DNA of 64,000 nt, from assembly GCF_019977315.1 (NCBI RefSeq), contig NZ_AP024652.1, positions 744,001 through 808,000 of the forward strand, read 5' to 3'. The DNA comes from Arthrobacter sp. StoSoilB22. Its GTDB lineage: Bacteria > Actinomycetota > Actinomycetes > Actinomycetales > Micrococcaceae. A program made the translations under genes and the position numbers. The notes under the pieces are model-generated. The model searched no databases, was not told the DNA's origin, and worked only from the letters and a program-made list of their open reading frames with translations. Positions within the stretch are counted from its first letter, which is position 1, and the number at the start of each line of letters is the position of its first letter. Positions 36,289-44,292 of this stretch are shown piece by piece.

Positions 36289-36783
36289 GTGCCAGATTCA
36301 CCCACGACCCGTACACGGGGGTCGCTGCCGAACCGGGTTCGGCTGGACGACACAGACCGTTTGATCCTCCAGGAGCTCATGGCGGACGCAAGGATCCCCA
36401 ACAACATCCTCGCCGCCAAAGCGGGAATAGCGCCTTCCACGTGCTTGGGCCGGGTCAGGGCACTGCGTGATGCGGGAATCATCCGCGGCTTCCACGCATC
36501 CGTGGATCTTGAAGCCCTGGGCCTGCTGGTTTACGCGTTGATCTCGGTGCGGGTGAACTCCCAAGCGCGCAACAAAATGTTTGCCATCGGTCAGCGCCTG
36601 CGATCATTGCCCAACGTCCAGAGCGTGTTTCTGTTGGCCGGCGACCAAGACTTCCTCATGCACGTAGCCTGCGGAACTCCCACGGAACTTCGGGACTTCA
36701 TCGCAGTTCACCTGGCATCGGATCCGGCTATTGCCAACACCCAGACGAACCTGGTGTTCGATCACCTGACCCCGGGGGACTGA
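36289..36783 (+). CDS. Lrp/AsnC family transcriptional regulator
   Basis: A 164-residue regulator: N-terminal helix-turn-helix (RLDDTDRLILQELMADARIPNNILAAKAGIAPSTCLGRVRALRDAGIIRGFHA) and C-terminal RAM ligand domain (LLVYALISVRV...FLLAGDQDFLMHVACGTPTELRDFI). GTG 36289 is chosen from GGAGGT seven bases upstream; the upstream frame lacks any such site. Divergent from the amino-acid permease, which it probably regulates along with itself. Confidence 0.92.
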   Translation: MPDSPTTRTRGSLPNRVRLDDTDRLILQELMADARIPNNILAAKAGIAPSTCLGRVRALRDAGIIRGFHASVDLEALGLLVYALISVRVNSQARNKMFAIGQRLRSLPNVQSVFLLAGDQDFLMHVACGTPTELRDFIAVHLASDPAIANTQTNLVFDHLTPGD

Positions 36784-36795
36784 CGTTTCGGGGAA

Positions 36796-37725
36796 TCAGC
36801 CGTGGGCTTCGCTGAGCTCCAGTTGGCTGCGGTATTCCACTGGTTTTTTGGTGATCGGGTCAACAAACCGGATCCCACGGGCCAGGAGTTGGAGCGGCTT
36901 GCTGAAGTCGTCCGGCGCTTTGTCCAGCAGATCCGGGTAGAAGGCGTCGTTGACAATGCCCAGCCCGAGCGAAGCCATGTGCACGCGCAGTTGGTGTGTC
37001 TTTCCGGTGTGAGGCTCCAGCCGGTACAGCGCGCGCTGGTGAGTTCCGGCGTCGAACGTTTTTGTCTGTTCAATGCGCGTTTCAGCGTTCGGTTCACCGG
37101 GGATGACCTCGGCGAGCAGATAGCTGCGTGACTTGGTCATGCGGTTGCGTACCACTGCTGGGAACTCGACGGCGGGATAGCCTGCGGCGGGCGTCGCGGC
37201 GGACACGCACTCGTATTCCTTCTGGACCTGGCGCTTCTCGAAGAGGACCTGGTACTTGCCGCGCGTCTCCGGGTTGGTGGAGAGCAGCAACAGGCCGGCG
37301 GTCATCCGGTCCAGGCGGTGCATGGGGATGAGATCCGGGAGGTCCAAGAGGTTCCGGAGCCGGACCAGCGCGGATTCCTGGATGTAGGTGCCGCCCGGTG
37401 TGGTGGGGAGGAAATGCGGCTTGTCCACCACCAGGATGTGTTCGTCCTGGTGGAGGATGCTGATTTCCACGGGCAGCCGCGTCTCCGGGGGGAGCGTGCG
37501 GTAGTACCAGATGAAGGTGTGGTCCTCCAGTTTGGTGCTGCGATCAAGGGGAATTCCGCCCTCGCCTACGATCTCGCCGGCGTCGAACCGGTCCTCGATG
37601 CCTTGGGGGTCGATGTGTCCCCAGCGATGCATCATGTAGTCCATGGCGGTGGTCCATGGCCCCTCGTCCGGCAGGCGGAGGCGGGTGGCGTTCACGCCGT
37701 CGCGCACGGGGAGGGGGGATTGCAT
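36796..37725 (-). CDS. RluA-family pseudouridine synthase
   Basis: A 309-residue enzyme that isomerises uridine to pseudouridine in rRNA or tRNA. The catalytic Asp lies in MHRLDRMTAGLLLLS; other motifs are EHILVVDKPHFLPTTPGG and RLEPHTGKTHQLRVHMASLGLGIVNDAFYP. An unusual feature is the extended N-terminus (~75 residues before the catalytic fold), with DYMMHRWGHI, as in a subset of actinobacterial and gammaproteobacterial members. ATG 37725; a GTG one codon earlier is also possible. It is convergent with the Lrp-type gene. Confidence 0.9.
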   Translation of the reverse strand: MQSPLPVRDGVNATRLRLPDEGPWTTAMDYMMHRWGHIDPQGIEDRFDAGEIVGEGGIPLDRSTKLEDHTFIWYYRTLPPETRLPVEISILHQDEHILVVDKPHFLPTTPGGTYIQESALVRLRNLLDLPDLIPMHRLDRMTAGLLLLSTNPETRGKYQVLFEKRQVQKEYECVSAATPAAGYPAVEFPAVVRNRMTKSRSYLLAEVIPGEPNAETRIEQTKTFDAGTHQRALYRLEPHTGKTHQLRVHMASLGLGIVNDAFYPDLLDKAPDDFSKPLQLLARGIRFVDPITKKPVEYRSQLELSEAHG

Positions 37726-37743
37726 CACCTGGCAATTCTACCG

Positions 37744-37808
37744 GCGTTGCGAGGCCCGCTCTGCGCGCTAAGTCGCGCACAAAGCATGCAGGGCGGGCCT
37801 CACAACGC
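37744..37808. repeat. Two-tier palindrome between RluA and ArsR genes
   Basis: Outer arms 37744-37759 and 37793-37808 pair at 15 of 16 positions (GCGTTGCGAGGCCCGC). An inner stem TGCGCG/CGCGCA (37762-37767, 37774-37779) and a GCATGC follow within the loop. The two-level architecture recalls the nested palindrome at 33148-33230, although the sequences differ. It lies between two divergent genes, so a terminator role is unlikely. Confidence 0.6.
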
Positions 37809-37834
37809 ATCCAGTTCCGACGATAAAAAAGTTC

Positions 37835-37864
37835 TTGACAATAAAAGTTGTCGGTAAGCATACT
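37835..37864 (+). promoter_or_regulatory. Sigma-70-type promoter with operator in spacer, leaderless ArsR transcript
   Basis: TTGACA (37835-37840) is followed after 18 bases by CATACT (37859-37864), six bases before the ATG at 37871. Transcription would start at about the A of the ATG, so the mRNA is probably leaderless. GACAA-N6-TTGTC in the spacer is an inverted repeat overlapping the -35, a natural place for autorepression. Confidence 0.6.
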
Positions 37865-37870
37865 TGAAGC

Positions 37871-38512
37871 ATGTTGGACATCGAAGTGATCGAGGACCCG
37901 GCCGCGGCGGAAGCCTCGCTGGACCCCATCCGCACCCGTATTCTGCGGGAACTCGTGGAACCTGCGTCCGCCACGCAACTGGCCGCGAAGGTGGGGCTGC
38001 CCCGGCAGAAGGTGAATTACCACCTCAAAGCCCTGGAACGCCATGGCTTGGTGGAGCTGGTGGAGGAGCGGCGCAAAGGCAACGTCACCGAGAGGGTGCT
38101 GCGTGCCACGGCTGCGTCCTACCTGATCTCGCCCGTCGCCCTCGCTTCTGTGGCACCGGACCCCCGGCGCTTCTCTGACCGGTTTTCGGCCTTCTGGCTG
38201 CTGGCACTGGCCTCCCGCACCGTGCAGGAGATGGGCAAGCTCATAGCCGGTGCTGCACTGGCCAAGAAGAAGCTGGCCAGCTTCGCGATCGATGGCGAGA
38301 TCACTTTCCGCTCCGCCACCGAACGTGCAGCGTTCGCCGAGGAACTCGGCGTGGCGGTGACTCGCCTCGTGGATAAGTATCACGACGGCGGTGCTGCCGC
38401 AGAGGCGGGTGGTGCACGCAAGCACCGCCTCGTCGTCGTGCTTCACCCGGCACTTAAAACAACCCAAGCCTCCCCGGAGCAATCAGCAGAAAAGGATCAA
38501 AGCAATGACTGA
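37871..38512 (+). CDS. ArsR-type winged-helix regulator
   Basis: A 213-residue protein with an N-terminal ArsR-like HTH (LDPIRTRILRELVEPASATQLAAKVGLPRQKVNYHLKALERHGLVELVEERRKGNVTERVL) and a ~120-residue C-terminal part that is not a metal-binding ArsR tail. No Cys pair of a metal site is visible. It overlaps the AHSA1-type gene by 8 bases. ArsR/AHSA1 pairs are common stress or small-molecule modules; the ligand is unknown. The promoter and possible self-operator directly abut its start. Confidence 0.88.
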   Translation: MLDIEVIEDPAAAEASLDPIRTRILRELVEPASATQLAAKVGLPRQKVNYHLKALERHGLVELVEERRKGNVTERVLRATAASYLISPVALASVAPDPRRFSDRFSAFWLLALASRTVQEMGKLIAGAALAKKKLASFAIDGEITFRSATERAAFAEELGVAVTRLVDKYHDGGAAAEAGGARKHRLVVVLHPALKTTQASPEQSAEKDQSND

Positions 38513-39197
38513 CAACCGGAAATTCGAAATCGAAGCGGACGTCGAACTGCCGGGCACTCCCGAGCGGGTATGGCAGGCGGTCACTAAGGACACGCCGGCT
38601 TGGATGTTCCCCACGGATCAGTGGCCCGACGTCAAGACCACCGAGGAATACCCCACCCACTTGGTGTCCAGGATGGACGGTCCTGACGGATGGTTCAACC
38701 AGCTGGAACACGTCCTTGAACCGCTGGAAGGCGGACGCGCCAAGCTGCACTACGTTCACAGCGGGATCTTCGCCGACAACTGGGACGAGCAGTATGACGG
38801 CGCCAGCAAGCACACCGAGTTCTACCTGCACACCCTGGGTCAGTACCTGCGGTATTTCGACGGCAAGCCGGTGGTCTTCACGGACATTCAGGCGCCGCCG
38901 TCTTCGCAGACGCCGGATGGTTTCGTGCAGCTGAAGAGTGCCCTTGGCGTAGACGGCGCGGCCGCCAGTACTGCAGTGGATGTGGACGTCGACGGCGTAG
39001 GCCGGCTGAGCGGGGAAGTGGACTTTTCCAACGAGAACTTCCTGGGCCTCAGGACTGCCGACACCATGTACCGCTTCTTCGGCAGGAACGCTTTCGGCGC
39101 TCCGGTAGGCATGACGGTGCACGAGTTCAGCGGCTCCGGCGATTCGGAACTCACGGCCAAGACCTGGGGAGCATTCCTGGAGAAGGTGTACGCCTAA
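38505..39197 (+). CDS. SRPBCC/AHSA1-domain protein
   Basis: A 230-residue START-like protein: FEIEADVELPGTPERVWQAVTKDTPAWMFPTDQWPD at the N-terminus, a grip-type core (GGRAKLHYVHSGIF, EFYLHTLGQYLRYFDG) and a second half of similar strands. Start ATG 38505 overlaps the ArsR stop by 8 bases. Members bind hydrophobic ligands or Hsp90; here the fused expression with an ArsR-type regulator suggests ligand-dependent regulation. It converges with the TetR gene, with a 4-base overlap of stops. Confidence 0.87.
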   Translation: MTDNRKFEIEADVELPGTPERVWQAVTKDTPAWMFPTDQWPDVKTTEEYPTHLVSRMDGPDGWFNQLEHVLEPLEGGRAKLHYVHSGIFADNWDEQYDGASKHTEFYLHTLGQYLRYFDGKPVVFTDIQAPPSSQTPDGFVQLKSALGVDGAAASTAVDVDVDGVGRLSGEVDFSNENFLGLRTADTMYRFFGRNAFGAPVGMTVHEFSGSGDSELTAKTWGAFLEKVYA

Positions 39198-39781
39198 GAG
39201 TCCGGTGAGGCCGCCCAGGCCCGAGCTACAGAATCCAGGGCGGCCTCATAAATGGCCGCCCAGTCGGTGGCGGGATCGTTCATTTGCGCCAGCTCCAAGC
39301 TGACGAGCCCATGGACTTGACCCCAGATGGCCATGGCCACGAGTGTGGGTTCGTCTGAGCGGAGTGCGCCCGACGACTGTGCGGCTACCACTGCCTCCAC
39401 TAAGGGGAACATCGACTCGGAGGTGACTTCCGGCGTCGGGCTGCAATCTACGTAGGCGGCCAGGGTCCCGCCGAACATCAAGCGGTAGAGGGCTGGATGT
39501 TCCAGAGCCCAGGCGCGGTACGCGCGGCCCAATCCCAGCAACCCGCCCTTGGCTGCCTCGCGTAGGAAATCGCCAAAGGATCGGAAGCCGTCGTCGACGG
39601 CGGCCGTCAACAGTTGCGCTTTCCCGCCGAAGAGCGAGTAGATCGCCGTGGTGGACGTTTCGGCGGCAGCGGCAACATCGCGGAGGGTGACGCGGGCCGG
39701 CCCCTCGCGGTCCACCAGTTCAGCTGTAACCGCCAGGAGCCGATCCTGGACGTGTTGATCATGAATCACGGGTCTTGCCAT
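39194..39781 (-). CDS. TetR family transcriptional regulator
   Basis: A 195-residue regulator. The HTH is VHDQHVQDRLLAVTAELVDREGPARVTLRDVAAAAETSTTAIYSLFGGKAQLLTAA in character (GPARVTLRDVAAAAETSTTAIYSLFGGK), followed by a helical ligand domain of the WHG/TetR_C type (YRAWALEHPALYRLMFGG). Its start is near a direct-repeat array (39816-39857). Divergent from the DUF4188 gene, which it may repress. Confidence 0.9.
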   Translation of the reverse strand: MARPVIHDQHVQDRLLAVTAELVDREGPARVTLRDVAAAAETSTTAIYSLFGGKAQLLTAAVDDGFRSFGDFLREAAKGGLLGLGRAYRAWALEHPALYRLMFGGTLAAYVDCSPTPEVTSESMFPLVEAVVAAQSSGALRSDEPTLVAMAIWGQVHGLVSLELAQMNDPATDWAAIYEAALDSVARAWAASPDS

Positions 39782-39815
39782 ACCTTCAAGTGTTCCATAA
39801 CATTGTTTTATAACA

Positions 39816-39857
39816 GCGTTACGAAACCGGCGTTACGAAACCGGCGTTCCAAAACAA
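39816..39857. repeat. 14-bp tandem repeats between TetR and DUF4188 genes
   Basis: GCGTTACGAAACCG occurs twice in tandem (39816-39829, 39830-39843) and a diverged third copy starts GCGTTCCAAAAC at 39844. Another AT-rich symmetric site (ATAACATTGTTTTAT) precedes it. An operator array for the TetR regulator, bound in several helical-phase-related copies, is the simplest reading. Confidence 0.55.
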
Positions 39858-39900
39858 GGGTTCCGCGAACTCATCGGTTCCCCCCAACTGAAGGATTCTC

Positions 39901-40404
39901 ATGGCACAGGACATCTTCCCCGGCCGCTTCACCGCGGATATCGGGCGCGATACAGTAACCGTCTTCCTCATCGGAATGCGGGCCAACAGGTGGTGGAAGA
40001 TGGGTCGCATCGCTCAGGTAACGTCGGCCATGCCTGCCATGATGCAACACCTCGCCGCTCATCCTGAGGCGGGGCTCCTGGGGAGCGAGCAGTGGTTTGG
40101 GCGGACCACGGTGATGCTCAGCTATTGGGAAAGCCCGGAGCACCTCAGGCGCTTTGCCGCTGACAAGGACTCGCCACATCTGGGGCCGTGGCGGAAGTTC
40201 ATGAAGGAGATCGCCGGGAGCGGGGACATCGGCGTGTGGCACGAGACGTATCAGGTGCCGGCGTCGGGCATTGAAATGGTGTATAACGGCATGCCGATGT
40301 TCGGGCTGGCCAAAGCCACCACGCATGTTCAGGTGGGCCCCGGCAGCAACACGGCGAAGCAACGCATGGGCGCGGCCGCTCGATCCGCGGGCCCGGCAGC
40401 CTAG
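39901..40404 (+). CDS. DUF4188 family protein (putative monooxygenase-like)
   Basis: A 167-residue protein of the DUF4188 family: DTVTVFLIGMRANRWWKMGRIAQVTSAMPAMMQHLAAHPEAGLLGSEQWFGRTTVMLSYWES...HLRRFAADKDSPHL...HETYQVP. Relatives are annotated as phenylacetaldoxime-dehydratase-like or monooxygenase-like on fold similarity; activity is unproven. ATG 39901 follows GAAGGATT. It overlaps the MocR-type gene's stop by 4 bases on the opposite strand and is divergent from TetR. Confidence 0.85.
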   Translation: MAQDIFPGRFTADIGRDTVTVFLIGMRANRWWKMGRIAQVTSAMPAMMQHLAAHPEAGLLGSEQWFGRTTVMLSYWESPEHLRRFAADKDSPHLGPWRKFMKEIAGSGDIGVWHETYQVPASGIEMVYNGMPMFGLAKATTHVQVGPGSNTAKQRMGAAARSAGPAA

Positions 40405-41864
40405 GCGACTGCGACGGCGGCTGGCCGCTCTGTCTTGAGGGTTCGGCGGAGATGCGGCGAGGCGTCCAGCTTGTCCTGGGCGGCGCGGAGCGCACCGACG
40501 GCGAACTCCAACTGTGCGGCAGGCAAGGTGAACGGAACGCGCAGGAAGTGCTCAAAGGCGCCACCCACCCCAAAGCGGGGGCCGGCCGCCAAGCGAACGC
40601 CGAAGTCGGGAGCCAGCACAGTCAACGCGGTGCTGCACGGCGTGGGAAGGCGGCACCAGACTGTGAGCCCACCCCGTGGTCGCTCCACCTCCCATGCTGG
40701 CAAGTGCTCGGCAAGCAACCCCAGCAGCGATTCGCGCTGATTCCTTAGTTCCTCGAGCCGGGCATCAAGCGGTTCGCTGAAAGCCCGAACCAAGCGGGCA
40801 GCCGCCAGTTGTTCCACTACCGGGCCGCCCAGATCCATCACGGTCCTGGTGGAGATGAAACGGGCAATCAGTGACTCGTCTGCCCGGATCCACCCGGTCC
40901 TCAGCCCCGCCCAATGCGACTTGCTGAGCGATCCGATCGAAACCACCGCGGGACTGAAAGAGGACATCGGCGCGGTGCGGACGGCGTCGAGATTCAATCC
41001 GCGCAGCGTTTCGTCCACCACCAGCACGGTCCCGGAAGCCGCGGCCGCCCGCGCCAAGCGCCGGCGCTGCAGGTCCGACATGATGCGCCCGGTGGGGTTA
41101 TGGAAGTCCGGCACCAGATAGGCCATTGCGGGGCGTTGCTGGTTCATGGTGGCCACCATCGCATCGATATCCCAGGCTGGAGAGGTACTCGCCTCAAGTG
41201 CAGGCAGTGCAACGGGAAGGGGCTTACAGCCGGCGGCGCGGATCGCATCCAAAGCGTTGGGATACGTGGGGTGTTCCACGAGGACCCGGTCCTGCTTACT
41301 GGCCAGGGCGCGCAGGACGATGTTGAGTGCATGCTGTGCGCCGGAGGTAACAAGGATCTGGCCGGGGGTTGTTGGCACCCCCTCTGAGGTGTACTTTTCT
41401 GCGATGGCTTCCCGGAGGGCCGGAATTCCCACGGCCTCGTACCCGAACCCCGGCAGAAGGGCGGGCAGCTCGGTCAGTGCGTCGGCGAAGGCGCGGTGGA
41501 CTACCTCCCCGGCGGCCGGAAGCGACGCATACGCCAGGTCCAACAGTCCTTCCGGGACTGCGAGTCCGGGGGCGCTCACTGGCGCGGTGCGGTGGGGAAT
41601 GCACGTCCGCCCGCGACTGCCCTGACCCGCCGTGAGGAATCCCTGTTCGCGCAGGCTCGCATACGCGGCGGTGACCGTAGTGCGGCTGAGACCGAGTGTT
41701 TGGGCGAGCGCCCGCTCGCTGGGCAGGGCGACGTCCAACGGTATGCGCCCGTCCATCACCAGCAAACGTACGACGTCGGCCAGCTCGCGGTAGGCGGGCA
41801 GGGCGCCGGAGTTCCAGGAGCCGAGGAGACGGACGAGTGCGGTGGGATTCAGGGAGCCGGACAT
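40401..41864 (-). CDS. MocR-type regulator (GntR HTH fused to aminotransferase-like domain)
   Basis: A 487-residue fusion. Residues ~20-90 are the GntR winged helix (YRELADVVRLLVMDGRIPLDVALPSERALAQTLGLSRTTVTAAYASLREQGFL), and ~130-480 are a fold-type I PLP domain with the Schiff-base Lys in SIGSLSKSHWAGLRTGWI, plus the PLP-phosphate and Asp sites (DFHNPTGR, VVDETLRGL). MocR proteins sense PLP or amino compounds. It is divergent from a YczE-like membrane protein, the same pairing as B. subtilis yczR-yczE. Confidence 0.93.
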   Translation of the reverse strand: MSGSLNPTALVRLLGSWNSGALPAYRELADVVRLLVMDGRIPLDVALPSERALAQTLGLSRTTVTAAYASLREQGFLTAGQGSRGRTCIPHRTAPVSAPGLAVPEGLLDLAYASLPAAGEVVHRAFADALTELPALLPGFGYEAVGIPALREAIAEKYTSEGVPTTPGQILVTSGAQHALNIVLRALASKQDRVLVEHPTYPNALDAIRAAGCKPLPVALPALEASTSPAWDIDAMVATMNQQRPAMAYLVPDFHNPTGRIMSDLQRRRLARAAAASGTVLVVDETLRGLNLDAVRTAPMSSFSPAVVSIGSLSKSHWAGLRTGWIRADESLIARFISTRTVMDLGGPVVEQLAAARLVRAFSEPLDARLEELRNQRESLLGLLAEHLPAWEVERPRGGLTVWCRLPTPCSTALTVLAPDFGVRLAAGPRFGVGGAFEHFLRVPFTLPAAQLEFAVGALRAAQDKLDASPHLRRTLKTERPAAVAVA

Positions 41865-41871
41865 AAGACCA

Positions 41872-41896
41872 GTATTCCAAACTGGCTATGGAATAC
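41872..41896. promoter_or_regulatory. Inverted repeat GTATTCCA-N9-TGGAATAC between MocR and YczE genes
   Basis: A perfect 8-bp inverted repeat in a 61-base divergent region, with AACTGG and CCAGTT also present. A likely binding site for the MocR regulator controlling the membrane gene. Confidence 0.5.
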
Positions 41897-41925
41897 AAGG
41901 CCAGTTTTATCGGAGGATGGAACCC

Positions 41926-42555
41926 ATGATGACCCGAAGAATCACCCAACTCCTGATCGGCCTCGCGATGTACGGCATCTCCTTGGCCATGTTCATCCGG
42001 GCCGGCCTTGGCTTGGACCCTTGGGACGTCTTCCACCAAGGCGTGTCCGAAAAGACTGGCTTCAGTATTGGTGTTGTGGTCATCGCGGTCAGCTTTCTGG
42101 TCCTTCTCCTGTGGATCCCGCTCCGGCAGATGCCAGGGATCGGAACCATCGCCAACGCCGTCCTGGTGGGACTCTTCGCTGATCTGGGGCTCTGGCTCAT
42201 CCCGGAGTTCACGCACCTTGGCGGACAGATTGCCATGCTCGCAGGTGCTGTGATCCTCAACGGCATCGCCTCCGCCTGCTACATCGGTGCCCGTCTTGGG
42301 CCCGGCGCCCGTGATGGCCTGATGACCGGACTGGTCCGCCGCACGGGTTGGTCCGTGCGTCTGGTCCGCACGGGCATCGAAGTAGTTGTCCTTGCTGTGG
42401 GCTTCCTCCTGGGCGGATCCGTGGGCGTGGGCACCGTGGTGTACGCCCTGGCAATCGGCCCGATCGTGCAGGTTCTGCTGCCGAAGTTCATGGTTCCGGA
42501 GCGGGCAAAGGCAACGGCCCCCACGGAAGCCGTGGAGGCCGCGCCTGCCGCGTAG
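41926..42555 (+). CDS. YczE/YitT-family membrane protein
   Basis: A 209-residue membrane protein with about six hydrophobic segments: RRITQLLIGLAMYGISLAMFIRAGLGLDPWDVFHQGVS...ARLGPGARDGLMTGLVRRTGWS, as in YczE/YitT. GGAGG nine bases before ATG 41926 favours this start over the ATG nine bases earlier. Its partner is the divergent MocR regulator. In Bacillus, YczE is needed for surfactin and related production through an unknown mechanism; here the role is unknown. Confidence 0.88.
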   Translation: MMTRRITQLLIGLAMYGISLAMFIRAGLGLDPWDVFHQGVSEKTGFSIGVVVIAVSFLVLLLWIPLRQMPGIGTIANAVLVGLFADLGLWLIPEFTHLGGQIAMLAGAVILNGIASACYIGARLGPGARDGLMTGLVRRTGWSVRLVRTGIEVVVLAVGFLLGGSVGVGTVVYALAIGPIVQVLLPKFMVPERAKATAPTEAVEAAPAA

Positions 42556-42572
42556 GGCTTGTCGCTCAGTCA

Positions 42573-43793
42573 CTAACGGCACGCCTCCAGGTCCTCGCCG
42601 TACCGCAACCAGTCCGGCAGGTCCTGCGCCAGCGCATCGCGGATGGCGGGCGATCCCGCACTGCGCCAGTCGACGTCGTCGTTAATTTCGATCTCGTACT
42701 TCTTCCACTCAAACCAGTTGATCATCTTCAATTGCGGGTACTTTTGGTGGGTTTCGGCGGAGAAGACCTGACGCCACCACGCCTGTTTGACGTCCAACTC
42801 GGATGCACCGCCACGCGCTGGTGTGAAGATGGCGGCCGTCTCCGGAACGCCCACCGGCTTGCCGTGGTCCACCCCGTACACCTGGTAGAAATCCGGGACG
42901 GAGCTGTCGTCGCCGGCGGTGCCGCTGTAAGTGCCGGTCAGCATGGCCAGGAACTTGCCTGGCTCGGAGATGTCGTTGTTCCCCCAGGGACGCTGGTTGC
43001 CCCAGTGGTATAGCGAAACTCCAACCCAATCCACGGCGTCGTCCCCTGGATAGTAGGGCGAGTAGGTGTCGTCGGCCATGGTGAGAACGCCGTCATGGTT
43101 CGTGTCCAGGGCAGCGAAGTCCGGGGTGCCTGGTCGCGCCGCGAACTGGCCACCCGTGAACGGATAGCCGCCACCATAGTTCGGCGCCCACATCATGGAC
43201 GTGCCCGGAGCCTGCGAGTGCACCGCCGCCGCCACTTTGCGGAAAACCTCCACGTAGCGGATGGGCTGCTGGCCCCACGAGTACCAGGAGCCGTTCATCT
43301 CATGCGCAAAACGCACGACGACGGTGGTCCCCTGATCGTTGATGGCCCGTAAGTCGGTGGCCAGTTTGGCGATCACCTCGTCGCTCATCGTCTCTAATCC
43401 GCCGTGCGGCTCGAGGGTCAGGAGCAACGCACCGCCGGATTCCCGGACCTGGGTGACGGCGTTGGTGGTGTGCGACCACGTTTCGTCGTCGTAGGGGATA
43501 TCCGAGAACTGCACCACCACCGCGGGATCGTGGCCAAGGTTTGCGCGGTGTTCGGCCAGGGTCTCGGAGTCCCAATCCAGGTTGACGCCAAGGAGCACGC
43601 CATCTTGGGGGATCAGCGTGGATGCGTCGCCGGCCCGGCAAAGGGACAGAGCCTGGACCACAGGCACCACCTCCTTGGACGCGAAACCCAAACCCGTGGC
43701 AGCCAGGGCAGTCACCACCAAGGGGATGAGCAGGCTGGCCCGCCGTCGATTTCGGTTCGGATGCCCGGTGAAAGCTGGAGGAGCCTGCGCCAT
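42573..43793 (-). CDS. Glycoside hydrolase family 26-like protein, membrane-anchored or secreted
   Basis: A 406-residue beta-mannanase/beta-glucanase-type (clan A) hydrolase. Residues ~19-40 are an N-terminal hydrophobic segment (signal/anchor). The acid/base motif is RFAHEMNGSWYSWG (Glu165), and a second candidate Glu lies in GVPETAAIF. ATG 43793 sits two bases after the STAS gene stop. It is the last gene of a unit led by a processive glycosyltransferase, where a GH26-like enzyme may trim or release the polymer. GH5 or a new clan A family are alternatives. Confidence 0.82.
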   Translation of the reverse strand: MAQAPPAFTGHPNRNRRRASLLIPLVVTALAATGLGFASKEVVPVVQALSLCRAGDASTLIPQDGVLLGVNLDWDSETLAEHRANLGHDPAVVVQFSDIPYDDETWSHTTNAVTQVRESGGALLLTLEPHGGLETMSDEVIAKLATDLRAINDQGTTVVVRFAHEMNGSWYSWGQQPIRYVEVFRKVAAAVHSQAPGTSMMWAPNYGGGYPFTGGQFAARPGTPDFAALDTNHDGVLTMADDTYSPYYPGDDAVDWVGVSLYHWGNQRPWGNNDISEPGKFLAMLTGTYSGTAGDDSSVPDFYQVYGVDHGKPVGVPETAAIFTPARGGASELDVKQAWWRQVFSAETHQKYPQLKMINWFEWKKYEIEINDDVDWRSAGSPAIRDALAQDLPDWLRYGEDLEACR

Positions 43794-43795
43794 GG

Positions 43796-44248
43796 TCAGC
43801 CCCATCCAAGGGAACGGCGCCGGCGCCCGAAGAGGGTGCGCCAACTGAACCGCGGCGTAAGCCCGCGCGGCCGCATAAGGGCCGCGCCGCCGTCGACCGC
43901 TTCCTGGCGGTTTGCGTAGATGCGGGCCACGTGACCCAGATGGGCCTGAAGGCGGGTTTCCGTCAGGGCGCTGGAGTCCCCGAAGAGGCGCAGATCGCCG
44001 CCGCGTGAGCGCAGCAGGTGCAGTACCTCAAGGAGCCCTACGACGCCGGATGCTCCCACCGAAGTCACCGCGGCGATATCGAGAAGGACCAGAATGGGGC
44101 CGTCCGCGGCGGCCTTGGCGGACGCTTGGCGAACGTCGAGAACGGCAGTGGCGTCCAAATCGCCGGTAACGGTCAGATCCAGACTTATCAGATCTACTGG
44201 CTGCCGGGCAGAGGAGATGGTCATTGGGGCAGGGGAAGTCATGGACAT
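43796..44248 (-). CDS. STAS-domain anti-sigma-factor-antagonist-like protein
   Basis: A 150-residue STAS domain: LTVTGDLDATAVLDVRQASAKAAADGPILVLLDIAAVTSVGASGVVGLLEVLHLLRSRGGDLRLFG. The phosphorylatable residue of SpoIIAA-type proteins is normally Ser/Thr in DxSGxxxL; here the block reads DIAAVTSVGASGVVGL with Ser present. A basic tail (TPRFSWRTLFGRRRRSL) may attach it to the membrane. It is sandwiched between glycosyltransferase and glycosidase genes, suggesting post-translational control of polysaccharide production. Confidence 0.85.
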   Translation of the reverse strand: MSMTSPAPMTISSARQPVDLISLDLTVTGDLDATAVLDVRQASAKAAADGPILVLLDIAAVTSVGASGVVGLLEVLHLLRSRGGDLRLFGDSSALTETRLQAHLGHVARIYANRQEAVDGGAALMRPRGLTPRFSWRTLFGRRRRSLGWG

Positions 44249-44292
44249 GGGAGTCGCTCCTTGCTGGGGGATGGAACGGCGTGTGATTGCTG

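Noticed and set aside
39816-39857. CRISPR-like array
   Set aside because: Repeats are contiguous 14-mers without spacers and no cas genes are nearby; an operator array fits better.
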